Assembly (NCBI RefSeq): GCF_040779325.2
Contig: NZ_JBFONT020000012.1
Location: forward strand, 4,749-68,748
Origin: Aestuariibius violaceus
GTDB lineage: Bacteria > Pseudomonadota > Alphaproteobacteria > Rhodobacterales > Rhodobacteraceae
Direction of reading: 5' to 3'
Length of the DNA: 64,000 nt
Shown here: in pieces, positions 16,798-24,808 of the stretch
Numbering within the stretch: the first letter of the stretch is position 1
Layout of the letters: the number at the start of each line of letters is the position of its first letter
Notes under the pieces: model-generated
Database searches by the model: none
Seen by the model: only the letters and a program-made list of their open reading frames with translations
Told to the model about the DNA's origin: nothing
Position numbers and translations under genes: made by a program

Positions 16798-17400
16798 TTA
16801 CCTATTGCTCTTGTAACCTTTGACGGGAGGGTGATTGTAACATGCAAAATCCTTCAGAAGCGTGCTGATATCTGAACCATCGAAAAGCATTTCCCGGTGA
16901 GGCTCTGAAAGGAAGCCGCAATGAACCATTTGATCGAGCATGGCGAGGAGCGGATCAAAGTAGCCGTTCAGGTTCAGCAAGCCGATAGGCTTTTCGTGAT
17001 AGCCGATCTGGCCCCATGTCCATTGCTCAAAGAACTCCTCCAATGTGCCGCTGCCGCCGGGTAGAACAACGAATGCATCCGCCCGATCTGCCATTTCCGC
17101 CTTGCGTTCATGCATGTCCGCTACGATGCGCAACTCGCTCAGACCCTTGTGAGCGATTTCGCGATCGACAAGCGCGCGTGGCATAACACCGGTGATGTGT
17201 CCGCCAGCGTCAATGCACCCGTCCGCCAATGCCCCCATAACCCCTACATGTCCGCCACCGTATACGATCCTGTGACCGTCGCTTGCCAGCGCGTGGCCCG
17301 TGTCGAAGGCACCGGATTGATAATCATAGTGCTTCCCGGACGCTGAACCGCAGAACACAGCAATACTCTTGTTCTGAAAGAGAGGCCCACCCGCCATCAT
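16798..17400 (-). CDS. LOG-family (TIGR00730) Rossmann-fold nucleotide-processing protein
   Basis: A 200-residue protein. SIAVFCGSASG (residues 12-22), YGGGHVGVMG (about 47-56) and LPGGSGTLEEFFEQWTW (about 112-128) carry the GGG and PGGxGTxxE motifs of lysine-decarboxylase-like LOG proteins, which release cytokinin-type bases or purines from nucleoside 5'-monophosphates. Its ATG overlaps the stop of the upstream RidA gene (ATGA), so the two are cotranscribed. The role in this bacterium is probably nucleotide salvage or housekeeping. Confidence 0.9.
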   Translation of the reverse strand: MMAGGPLFQNKSIAVFCGSASGKHYDYQSGAFDTGHALASDGHRIVYGGGHVGVMGALADGCIDAGGHITGVMPRALVDREIAHKGLSELRIVADMHERKAEMADRADAFVVLPGGSGTLEEFFEQWTWGQIGYHEKPIGLLNLNGYFDPLLAMLDQMVHCGFLSEPHREMLFDGSDISTLLKDFACYNHPPVKGYKSNR

Positions 17401-17783
17401 GAAGCGTCTTTCATGGCGATTGCCTGTATCTTGATCTTTGCGCCGAAGGGCAATTTTGCTGCCTGATAGATGGTCCTTGCCGGGAACTGCAAAAACCGCG
17501 CCCGGCAGACTTCATTCACCTCCGGCAGGTCGCGTTCAAGGTCGGCAAATGCGATATCGACATAGACAATTTCGTCGAAATTAAAGCCTGCAGCTTCCGC
17601 AGTCTTGAACACCAGATCAAAGGCGCGATCCGCCTCTTGTTTCGGGCTGCCTGGCCGATAACCATCTTCATAAATGGCCAACTGACCCGAGATATGGCAC
17701 GTGTTGCCCACGACCACTGCGTTAGAGATTGGGGACGGCGATGCAGGGACACCGGGAACGTCCATGATAAATGTTCGTGACAT
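17397..17783 (-). CDS. RidA family (reactive enamine/imine deaminase-like) protein
   Basis: Starting at MSRTFIMDVPGVPASPSP (17783) gives 128 residues, the size of a RidA trimer subunit. SPISNAVVVGNTCHISGQL and the C-terminal ARTIYQAAKLPFGAKIKIQAIAM are the RidA/YjgF core, but the catalytic Arg of true RidA (in the CRVxVxV region) is not obvious, so this may be an Rid4-7-type paralogue. Overlaps the LOG gene and is divergent, 53 bases away, from a GlxA-type regulator. Confidence 0.88.
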   Translation of the reverse strand: MSRTFIMDVPGVPASPSPISNAVVVGNTCHISGQLAIYEDGYRPGSPKQEADRAFDLVFKTAEAAGFNFDEIVYVDIAFADLERDLPEVNEVCRARFLQFPARTIYQAAKLPFGAKIKIQAIAMKDAS

Positions 17784-17836
17784 ATGGCTTTCTCGCTTTG
17801 CGGCTTTCGGTTGACACAAGCTACGCGCCATGGCTG

Positions 17837-18844
17837 ATGTCGGAAATGACCGAAAACCTTCAAAATCAGACAAAGCGCCTTCAATCCGTCCTGATCCTGG
17901 GCTTCAACGATGTTCTCCTCATGGATGTTGCAGGCCCGGCTCAAGTGTTCGCATCCACGAACAAGATCTTGGGTCGAACGGCATATGCGATTTCCATCGT
18001 CACAGAAGACGGCAATGACATTCGGACGGATACCGGATTGTCGCTCACCGCGCAGGCTTCGTTTGCCGGACGTCATGGGGCGGATATCTTCGTTGTTCCC
18101 GGTGGCCCCGGCGTTGACCAGCGACTATTCGATGCATCATTGCGGGAATTCCTGACCGAGATTGAACAGGACGTGGAGCGCTTCGTTTCGATCTGCTCAG
18201 GCAGTCTACTTACTGCGTCCGCCGGGCTCTTGGATAACAGAAAGGCCACGACGCACTGGGAGCGTGTCGACCTCGCTCTTCAGCAGTTTCCGAAAGTTGA
18301 GTGGCATCTGGACGAGATTTTCACACATGATGGCAAGTTTCACTGTTCGGCGGGAGTGACGGCAGGTATTGATCTCGCCCTTTCGCTTGTAGAGGCAGAT
18401 CATGGACGGCGTGTCGCACTCAGTGTCGCCCGTGAAATGGTCGTCTTCATGAAGCGGCAAGGCGGGCAGTCGCAATACTCCGCGCCTCTCAAAGCGCAGG
18501 CGGCATCCAGCAAGCGCTTGGGCGAGCTATACAGTCACATCGAACAAGACCCGACTGCGCCATGGGGCGTGAAAAGGATGGCAAAACTTGCCGGAACTAC
18601 AGAACGCACAATGCATCGCGATTTCATGCATGAGTTTGGCAAGACGCCCTCCCAATTCGTCGAAGAACGTCGTCTTGCGCTCGCGCGTTCATATTTGGAG
18701 GGAAGCATTAAGCCAATCAAGGAGATTGCTTATCTGTCAGGGTTCACAACTGAGCAGAAGATGCGACGAAGCTTCGTCAGAAGGCTCGGCGTGCTGCCGA
18801 CGCAGTATCGAGACCGCTTTGGCAAAGCCAACATTCGCGCATAG
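17837..18844 (+). CDS. GlxA family transcriptional regulator (DJ-1/PfpI + AraC)
   Basis: 335 residues from the ATG at 17837 (MSEMTEN; ATG 17846 is equally possible). The N-terminal DJ-1/PfpI-like domain has QSVLILGFNDVLLMDVAGPAQVF and the nucleophile-elbow sequence VSICSGSLLTASAGLLDNRKATTHW. The C-terminal AraC domain has two HTH motifs, KRMAKLAGTTERTMHRDFMHEFGKTPSQFV and IKEIAYLSGFTTEQKMRRSFVRRLGVLPTQYRDRF. GlxA-type regulators respond to small metabolites. The divergent LOG/RidA pair is the natural target. Confidence 0.92.
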   Translation: MSEMTENLQNQTKRLQSVLILGFNDVLLMDVAGPAQVFASTNKILGRTAYAISIVTEDGNDIRTDTGLSLTAQASFAGRHGADIFVVPGGPGVDQRLFDASLREFLTEIEQDVERFVSICSGSLLTASAGLLDNRKATTHWERVDLALQQFPKVEWHLDEIFTHDGKFHCSAGVTAGIDLALSLVEADHGRRVALSVAREMVVFMKRQGGQSQYSAPLKAQAASSKRLGELYSHIEQDPTAPWGVKRMAKLAGTTERTMHRDFMHEFGKTPSQFVEERRLALARSYLEGSIKPIKEIAYLSGFTTEQKMRRSFVRRLGVLPTQYRDRFGKANIRA

Positions 18845-19160
18845 CGCAGTATTAATAATTTTGAGCTCTTTGCCGCCGTTAGATCACTCGCAGAAAGTTC
18901 CCCGTTCCGGTAGCGCAGTATGGGTAGGCCGGCCCAGAGCGGACTCTCCCCGCTGTGCTTTGATGCTGCAGTTGCAGCCCGCTTTCCGGTCATTCGCTGC
19001 ACCAGCAAAATCGCGGGATAGGCGAACTCACCGAGTGCCCGTCAGAGCAGACATTGCCCGCCCATGCTCAAATGTCCAGGACAAGGAGGCTTGGCAGAGG
19101 GGGTGGGTTACGTAGTTTCCAGCACTTCCCGCCACGGCCGCCGTCCACTACCTTCTACGC
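18845..19160. repeat. Repeat-bearing gene-free interval before the DUF3800 gene
   Basis: 316 bases. Includes GATGCTGCAGTTGCAGCCCG (18962-18981) and TCATTCGCTGC at 18990-19000, members of the mosaic repeat family. No credible open frame. The 60 bases before 19161 are pyrimidine-rich and lack a recognisable ribosome site. Confidence 0.5.
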
Positions 19161-19934
19161 ATGGCCTATTTGTATCTGGATGACAGCAAACACCATTGCT
19201 TTGGCTTCTCTCTAGCCGCGTTCGTCATTTGTAGTGACGATCCAACAGAAGAAATGAGGTCGACATACTTGAAATACGGGTTTGATCCGTCTTCGTTCGA
19301 GTTCAAATCCTCGGCAAAAATGAAAGGAAATCACAGACTCCAAGAGCTACGGAGTGCTTTGAAAGCCAACATTGGCAGACGCTGCAGAATAGCCGTCTGC
19401 GTCGTTAATGGTGACAAGAAGCTGGGACCAGCGGCTCTGAAGCTTCTAGGCAATGCGCTTGACCATCCCGAACTTGCCGGGAAGCGGCATCAAATCTTCT
19501 TCGATGAAGGGTTATTTCACTCGACCAATGCTGCCGCCGAGTTGGCAAGAGATGATGGCGCGCTCGCTGACTGCGAGTTCCATTTCGAACAGGACTCGCG
19601 AACTCTGCTTGGCATTCAGCTTGCCGACATTGTCGCCCATACATGCAGCACGATGTTACTGGAAACACTGGGGCACATCACGAAGATGATTATCGTCGAC
19701 GAGCCCAGAGACAGCGTCTATCATGGCATGGAGATTGAGCTTGGTTTTGAGATGTGGGCTGGAATACGTTATGGCTTCCTGAGCCAAAACAAACCAAACC
19801 CAAAGGATGATTTCGATCTGGCAAACGTCGATGTCTATCGTTGGGGACTATTTATAGACGAAAGTGTCAGTGAAGAGATCGCTGCCGCAGCCATGGGGCG
19901 ATTTGGGGAAAATTATCTGGGGTGCATCCATTAG
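19161..19934 (+). CDS. DUF3800 family protein
   Basis: A 257-residue protein. MAYLYLDDSK at the N-terminus, QIFFDEG near residue 110 and the C-terminal LLGIQLADIVAHTCST are the acidic motifs that define DUF3800 (Y-x-D-E/D-S ... Q-L-A-D-x-x-A), an RNase H-like predicted nuclease family common on mobile and defence islands. Catalytic role is inferred from the conserved Asp residues. The gene looks less GC-rich than its neighbours and is bounded on both sides by dispersed repeats. The GIY-YIG gene follows on the same strand, 139 bases away. Confidence 0.8.
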   Translation: MAYLYLDDSKHHCFGFSLAAFVICSDDPTEEMRSTYLKYGFDPSSFEFKSSAKMKGNHRLQELRSALKANIGRRCRIAVCVVNGDKKLGPAALKLLGNALDHPELAGKRHQIFFDEGLFHSTNAAAELARDDGALADCEFHFEQDSRTLLGIQLADIVAHTCSTMLLETLGHITKMIIVDEPRDSVYHGMEIELGFEMWAGIRYGFLSQNKPNPKDDFDLANVDVYRWGLFIDESVSEEIAAAAMGRFGENYLGCIH

Positions 19935-19956
19935 GCGGCCCAAAGTCGCCGTCTGC

Positions 19957-20005
19957 GATGATCAGCGTTGCTGCAATGCAGCTTCACCAAAGCGGACGCC
20001 GGTTT
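19957..20005 (+). repeat. Mosaic repeat fragment between DUF3800 and GIY-YIG genes
   Basis: GATGATCAGCGTTGCTGCAATGCAGCTTCACCAAAGCGGACG resembles 52301-52342 (AACGATCAACGTCGCTGCGATGCAGC, then TTCCCCGAAGCGGACGTTG) with scattered differences. Non-coding; same orientation as other copies. Confidence 0.6.
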
Positions 20006-20073
20006 TGACACATGTTTGGAGTTGCTGGTACCCCTCACCTTAGTGGTCTGTGCTTCGAGGGAGAGTTAGTTTC

Positions 20074-20586
20074 ATGAAAGTCACGAGCTTCGGGTTGTTT
20101 TGGAGGCAAAGCGAGATCGACTGGAATCCTGGAAAAGGGTATAGAAACAGTTTTCGCCTTCTAGGCAGGAAAGGTGCTAATCGAGGCACCATTCAGATTG
20201 CTGACTTCCGATTTCAGCAGGGAATTTATATCCTTTATGACGAATACGGTCCTTCTTACGTCGGTCTGACAAGAGCTCAAGGTCTTGGGAAACGCCTCAA
20301 GGATCACTTGGATGACCATTTGGCTGATAGGTGGGATCGTTTCTCTTGGTTCGGTTTTCATCCTATAGGCGGGCCGAATCCGAAAACCGGTATCTTAGAA
20401 TTAGATAAGCCTTCAGAAGATTTGACGGACGATACCAACACCACAATCGGCGATCTCGAAGCCTTACTCATTCGATCGATCGGACCGAAGCGAAATACCG
20501 CTTATCCATCATTTCAAGACGCCGACGAGTGGACACAGATAGAGTACGAAGAGCAGGAAACCTACCTGAAGCGACTTGATGCCTGA
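20074..20586 (+). CDS. GIY-YIG-type nuclease-domain protein
   Basis: 170 residues from MKVTSFGLFW (20074), after the ribosome site GAGGGAGAG; the frame is open from 20050. GIYILY (50-55) and SYVGLT (61-66) are the two strands of the GIY-YIG core, R74 and E129 (DLEALLIRSIGPKRN) are the expected catalytic Arg and Glu, and N141 matches the conserved Asn. The roughly 45 residues before it are of unknown type. Probably a small DNA endonuclease. It follows the DUF3800 gene and ends directly at the 108-bp repeat, suggesting a transferred pair. Confidence 0.8.
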   Translation: MKVTSFGLFWRQSEIDWNPGKGYRNSFRLLGRKGANRGTIQIADFRFQQGIYILYDEYGPSYVGLTRAQGLGKRLKDHLDDHLADRWDRFSWFGFHPIGGPNPKTGILELDKPSEDLTDDTNTTIGDLEALLIRSIGPKRNTAYPSFQDADEWTQIEYEEQETYLKRLDA

Positions 20587-20692
20587 CGGCCCAAACCGGT
20601 CACTCGAGACCGATCACTCTTTCTGCGCCTGCAACCCGCATAACCGCCATTCGCTGCTGGAGCGAAATTCGTGGGCAGTTGAAGGTCGGGAC
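20585..20692 (+). repeat. 108-bp dispersed repeat, copy B
   Basis: Identical over 108 bases to 8937-9044, in the same orientation. It begins inside the stop codon of the GIY-YIG gene (TGA 20584-20586), so the gene's end is set by the repeat. The core CCATTCGCTGC is at 20647-20657. Confidence 0.85.
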
Positions 20693-20726
20693 TGGGGGGA
20701 CGAAGCGGTCGTTCGCGCCTTCGAGA

Positions 20727-21215
20727 TTAAGGCCTTGCCAGCATCGGCAGTATGCGCCCCCATTGCGTTTCTTGAGGCTGCCCTGACGGTTCGAATCCCA
20801 GCTTGCTGTAAACTGCAATCGCCCGTTCATTGTCAGGGTGAGGGTCGGTCGCGATCACCGGCGCACCGCTGTCATAGAGAACGCCCATTCTTGCGCCGAT
20901 GAAAGCCGTCCCATGCCCAACTCCGATCATCGCGGGATCGCCGATGTACTGATCGATCCCCCGCGTGCCCTTTGGAAGATGTGCGAAGTGATGCTCTTCC
21001 CACCCGTGGACGGAGTAATCCTGCATGAAGGCAAATGGACTTCCATCAACCAAGACGATCCAACGCGACACACGAGGATCGTCTAGCTCTTCCTGGTCAT
21101 ACTGTTCGTCTGAATCCCACCATTCGCGGACATGTGGCTGCGCCTGCCATTCCAACAGCATGGGCATATCGTCCATCGTCACTTTGCGGAAATCGTATTC
21201 TCTGGCGGTTGTCAT
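20727..21215 (-). CDS. GNAT acetyltransferase, AAC(6')-like
   Basis: A 162-residue protein. WDSDEQYDQEELDDPRVSRWIV, then FAFMQDYSVHGWEEHHFAHLP, GIDQYIGDPAMIGVGHGTAFIGARM and ATDPHPDNERAIAVYSKLGFEP follow the pattern of aminoglycoside 6'-N-acetyltransferases and related small-molecule GNATs; the acetyl-CoA loop is at IGVGHGTA. This resemblance does not prove resistance activity, since the subfamily includes enzymes for other amines. It is convergent with the 108-bp repeat and GIY-YIG gene. Confidence 0.82.
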   Translation of the reverse strand: MTTAREYDFRKVTMDDMPMLLEWQAQPHVREWWDSDEQYDQEELDDPRVSRWIVLVDGSPFAFMQDYSVHGWEEHHFAHLPKGTRGIDQYIGDPAMIGVGHGTAFIGARMGVLYDSGAPVIATDPHPDNERAIAVYSKLGFEPSGQPQETQWGRILPMLARP

Positions 21216-21332
21216 TCCGACACTTTAGCACATCGCTTCACGGTAGGTGTGGGCTCGTCACAGACCTTCCCGCCGTGCAGGATGTGCCAAAACTCGAACG
21301 TTATTGTCACCGCCGGGCGTGTGAGGCAATTT

Positions 21333-22223
21333 TCAGCCAATCGCAAAGTGGTCGATAAAGGCCCGCAATCGATTCAAGCTTTTCAGCTGCTTTGGATAGT
21401 ACAAATAGAAGCGCGGCCGATCCGGTGTGTGATCGGCCAGGACTTCGACCAGATCCCCGGATTCGATCTGTCCCGCTACGCCTGCACGAAGCGACCACCC
21501 GATCCCGAGCCCTCGACTGGCCGCATCCACGACCGATCTCAGATCGTTGAAGACCAGATTGCCGGTCACTTCCACCTCTGTATCGGCTCCGTCCACAACG
21601 AACCGCCAAGGCGCGATCCGCCCTGTGCTGATCTGACGGTATCGGATGCAGTCGTGATGCAGTAGGTCTGCCGGGGTTTGGGGCGTGCCCCGCCGGGCGA
21701 GGTAATCCCCGGCCGCGACGTATGTCGCGGCCTGCGGCGCGGTGAGCGCGACTGCGATCATTTCGTCCGCCAGATAGTCTCCCAGCCTGATACCAGCATG
21801 AAACCCTCCCGCAACGATGTCTGTCAGTTCTTCATCAACGGACAAGTCCAGTTCGATCTCGGGGTAGGTGTCCCTGAAGCCCGCAAGCCGGGGGGCGATG
21901 ATCAATTGCCAGGCGCGGTAGGGGAGAGTGATGCGCAACTGCCCTGATGTGGTTCCTGCCGCGCTGCGGGTGGCTGTCAAAGCCGCATCAATTTCAGCGA
22001 ACAAGTTGTGGGTCCGGTCGTGCAACGCGCGGCCTGCGTCAGTTAGCGCCACTGATCGCGTGTTCCTGACAAAGAGGGCCGTCCCAAGGCTGTCTTCGAA
22101 GGTCTTCAATTGCTGGGATACGGCGGACGGGTTCACGCCGAGGGTATCGGCGGCTGACCTCAAGGTGCCACTGTCCGCGATGGCCAGAAAAGTTCTGAGG
22201 CTATGAAGGTCGGCGCGATTCAT
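21333..22223 (-). CDS. LysR family transcriptional regulator
   Basis: A 296-residue protein. The HTH is DLHSLRTFLAIADSGTLRSAADTLGVNPSAVSQQLKTFEDSLGTALF (residues 5-51). The effector domain has LDLSVDEELTDIVAGGFHAGIRLGDYLADEMIAV, typical of the LysR subgroup that controls exporters and dehydrogenases. It is divergent from the EamA gene at 22321, which it likely regulates. An inverted repeat with 7-base arms lies in the shared promoter. Confidence 0.93.
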   Translation of the reverse strand: MNRADLHSLRTFLAIADSGTLRSAADTLGVNPSAVSQQLKTFEDSLGTALFVRNTRSVALTDAGRALHDRTHNLFAEIDAALTATRSAAGTTSGQLRITLPYRAWQLIIAPRLAGFRDTYPEIELDLSVDEELTDIVAGGFHAGIRLGDYLADEMIAVALTAPQAATYVAAGDYLARRGTPQTPADLLHHDCIRYRQISTGRIAPWRFVVDGADTEVEVTGNLVFNDLRSVVDAASRGLGIGWSLRAGVAGQIESGDLVEVLADHTPDRPRFYLYYPKQLKSLNRLRAFIDHFAIG

Positions 22224-22224
22224 T

Positions 22225-22261
22225 GTGTATATTTTCTAACCATATTGCTTAGATTATACAC
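22225..22261. promoter_or_regulatory. Inverted repeat in the LysR/EamA divergent region
   Basis: GTGTATA (22225-22231) and TATACAC (22255-22261) are perfect inverted arms separated by 23 bases, beginning 2 bases from the LysR start codon. Candidate operator; the region between is AT-rich and could hold both promoters. Confidence 0.4.
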
Positions 22262-22320
22262 CATAGTCACACAAACCAAGTCCCGTATCATTTGTGTCCG
22301 TTCAGGAAAGCGCGCACACA

Positions 22321-23265
22321 ATGATCAGTCCGGCAGCCAGCCCGTCCCTCAAATCGGGCATACTCACAATCCTGTTGACCGTCTTCGCGATGGCGCTGAC
22401 AGATGCCTTCGTGAAGTTCGCCAGCGCGGACATGACGCTGTGGCAAATCTACGTGTGCCGGTCCTTACTTGCCTTGCCGGTTTTGGTTATGCTCGCCAAA
22501 GGTCAGGTCTGGCCCAAAGCCGTAGGCTGGGTCACCCTGCGTAGCTTCGCTTTGGTGGCGATGTATCTGGCAATCTATGCCGCGATCCCGTTGCTTGATC
22601 TGGCGGTCGTCGCCGCATCGCTCTACACTGGTCCGCTCTTCATTGTGCTGCTGTCGGCGATCTTTCTGAGGGAGACTGTCACGGCGGTCCAATGGGGTGC
22701 CGTCGCTCTTGGCTTCCTCGGCGTCCTGTTCGTCGTGCGCCCCAACGGGGCAGACTTTACCGTTTTGTCCCTCATCCCGGTGATTGCCGCATTTCTCTAC
22801 GCTGTCGCTGCAGTTCTGACACGGGCCAAATGCGCGCATGAGGCCCCGGCGTCACTGGCCATAAGCCTGAATCTTGCGCTCATCCTTTTCGGAAGCCTGG
22901 CAAGTCTTTGGTTTTGGGCAGCGCCGTCCAGTCATGCGGCCTTCTATCCTTTCCTGTTCGGGATCTGGTCATCCTTCGACATCAGGACAATCGGCATTCT
23001 TTGCATCATGGCTTTGCTAATCGTCGGCGTCAGCCTGGGGTTGGCGAAGGCCTATCAGTCCCCGCGTCCACAGGTCATTGCGACCTTCGACTATGCCTAT
23101 CTGATCTTCGCGGCATTCTGGGGCTTCGTATTCTTTCGAGAGGTGCCGGACCTCTGGACTGTTGCGGGTATCGCGCTCATCATCGTGGCGGGCATTGCGG
23201 TTCTCGTCCAGCCACCGAATGCGCGGGCATCCAAGCTGGACAGGTTGCCGGATGGCGGGATTTGA
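22321..23265 (+). CDS. EamA/DMT family transporter
   Basis: 314 residues from the ATG at 22321 (preceded by AGGAAAG; a GTG at 22294 is possible). Ten hydrophobic segments in two EamA repeats, with DLAVVAASLYTGPLFIVLLSAIFLRETVTAVQWGAVALGFLGVLFVVRP marking the first. Similar in plan to the transporter at 10783. It is divergent from a LysR gene and is followed after 10 bases by the MOSC-domain gene, so the two are probably one operon. Substrate unknown. Confidence 0.9.
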   Translation: MISPAASPSLKSGILTILLTVFAMALTDAFVKFASADMTLWQIYVCRSLLALPVLVMLAKGQVWPKAVGWVTLRSFALVAMYLAIYAAIPLLDLAVVAASLYTGPLFIVLLSAIFLRETVTAVQWGAVALGFLGVLFVVRPNGADFTVLSLIPVIAAFLYAVAAVLTRAKCAHEAPASLAISLNLALILFGSLASLWFWAAPSSHAAFYPFLFGIWSSFDIRTIGILCIMALLIVGVSLGLAKAYQSPRPQVIATFDYAYLIFAAFWGFVFFREVPDLWTVAGIALIIVAGIAVLVQPPNARASKLDRLPDGGI

Positions 23266-23275
23266 GGAGAATTCA

Positions 23276-23737
23276 ATGTGGCAAGGAACGCTGCTCAGCA
23301 TCCACACCGCTGTGGAAGGCCGTGCACCGATGGTAGCCCATGACAGCATCAAACTGATCGAAGGGCTCGGCCTCGAAGGAGATCACTACGCGACGGGCAA
23401 GGGCAAGTATTCGGAGTTTCCGGATATCCGCGAAGTCACTTTGATCGAGAACGAAACCCTTGTCGCATTGGAACGCGACCATGGGGTGACGCTTCATGCG
23501 GATGAGCACAGGCGGAACCTGACGGTTTCCGGTGTTCCCTTGAACCACCTCGTCGGACAGCGCTTTCATGTCGGCGACAGTCTATTGCTGGGAGGCCGTT
23601 TGAACACGCCCTGCCGATACCTCGATCTGGTAGCGGACAAGAAAGTCTGTGATCTGCTGCACCACCAGTCTGGCTTGAATTGCTCAATCGTTCGTGGCGG
23701 CAGTATCTCGGTTGAAGATATCATTCGACCTGATTGA
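23276..23737 (+). CDS. MOSC-domain protein
   Basis: 153 residues from MWQGTLLSI (23276), with the ribosome site GAGGAG directly before; a longer frame from 23162 lies in the EamA gene and is rejected. GLGLEGDHYATG, then REVTLIENETL and NLTVSGVPLNHLVGQRFHVGD follow the MOSC beta-barrel, with C119-like Cys in LNTPCRYLDL as the expected sulfur-carrying residue. MOSC proteins bind molybdenum cofactor or transfer sulfur. Cotranscription with an exporter suggests a role in handling a sulfur or N-hydroxylated metabolite, but this is speculative. Confidence 0.85.
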   Translation: MWQGTLLSIHTAVEGRAPMVAHDSIKLIEGLGLEGDHYATGKGKYSEFPDIREVTLIENETLVALERDHGVTLHADEHRRNLTVSGVPLNHLVGQRFHVGDSLLLGGRLNTPCRYLDLVADKKVCDLLHHQSGLNCSIVRGGSISVEDIIRPD

Positions 23738-23864
23738 CCGGGGTGCGGGACGAAGTTGCCTTTCGCTGCATTCGCCCGAGTGTCGGTTTCCATGCAGTCT
23801 GACCGATTGCACAATTTCTCTTCAGGCTGCATCGTTCTGAAAACTGTGACAGGATATCACTAAT

Positions 23865-24791
23865 ATGCAGATCGACGGCACGCTAACTGCCACGCACCAA
23901 CGCGGGTTTGGCCAGTTCAAAGTGTGGGCGCGTTCGACCTTCTCCGGTGGGCCTAAGGCCAGGACATACGCCCTTGTCGGCGGAGCCGTGGTGCTTTGGG
24001 CGAGCTGGCCTGCGCTCGCCACAGTCGCCTATCCGGCACCTCCTTTACTGGTTCTCGGCGCATCGGCATTGATTGGCTTTCTTTTTTCATTTGTGCTGGC
24101 TACTAAGCAGAGGGCGCTCACCTCCTTCGCGACTGTACCATTCAAAACGCTGGCATTCGTAGCAATCGGTCTGATGGGCAACAATGCATTCTATCTGGCG
24201 GCAATCGCCCGGATCGGCCCTGCGGAGGCCAACGTGGTGCACTATCTTTGGCCAGTCTTTCTCGTCGGGCTGGCGTCTGCTTTGCACCGGCGCGCACCGA
24301 CCTTGCTTCAGACTTTAGGTATCGCCTGCGGATTTATGGGTGTTGCTGTGGCATTGTCTCCGCAGATGGGCGGTGGCCTTGATCTGATCGGTGTGCTCCT
24401 TGGTGCATGTGGTGCGCTTACGTTTGCAATCTATTCGGTGGGCCGCTCACTCGCACAAGTCGAAACGAATGTCGTCGGCCCCTCACTCGGGCTGGCCAGT
24501 ATTGCCGCGCTAGCTGCGCATTTCATTCTTGAACCGGCCTATTGGCCGACCAATGGTCAATGGCTTGCTATCGTTCTGATGGGAATTGGCCCATTCACCG
24601 TTGCGAATATCTTCTGGGACAAGGCCACGCGGGAAGGCTCTGCCGCAACCATCTCTAGCTTGGCGTTTCTGACGCCATTGGTTGCCATGATGTTGCTTGC
24701 CACATTCGGCCTCGGTGTTGTGACCGTCGCAACGCTCATTGGGGCTCTCTTTGCAATCGCCGGAGCAGTGTTAAGCTCAGGCTCAAAATAG
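23865..24791 (+). CDS. EamA family transporter (YddG-like)
   Basis: A 308-residue protein with ten hydrophobic segments. After a 30-residue hydrophilic N-terminus, YALVGGAVVLWASWPALATV and IGLMGNNAFYLAAIARIGPAEANVVHYLWPVF resemble YddG-type aromatic amino-acid exporters, where YLWP is conserved. The LysE gene begins 17 bases after its stop, so two amino-acid exporters again form an operon. The hydrophilic N-terminus may be a misplaced start, but no better Met lies between it and the first helix. Confidence 0.85.
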   Translation: MQIDGTLTATHQRGFGQFKVWARSTFSGGPKARTYALVGGAVVLWASWPALATVAYPAPPLLVLGASALIGFLFSFVLATKQRALTSFATVPFKTLAFVAIGLMGNNAFYLAAIARIGPAEANVVHYLWPVFLVGLASALHRRAPTLLQTLGIACGFMGVAVALSPQMGGGLDLIGVLLGACGALTFAIYSVGRSLAQVETNVVGPSLGLASIAALAAHFILEPAYWPTNGQWLAIVLMGIGPFTVANIFWDKATREGSAATISSLAFLTPLVAMMLLATFGLGVVTVATLIGALFAIAGAVLSSGSK

Positions 24792-24808
24792 CATTGTGAG
24801 AGAAGACT

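Noticed and set aside
16664..16798. 44-codon minus-strand frame ending before the LOG gene
   Set aside because: Protein-like (MEVNSHTAEMVEAAVSKRAL...) but short and without a ribosome site or known family; could be a remnant, not enough to call.
20727..21215. Annotation as an aminoglycoside-resistance gene
   Set aside because: Only the GNAT fold and the AAC(6')-like pattern are visible; residues for aminoglycoside binding cannot be judged by eye.
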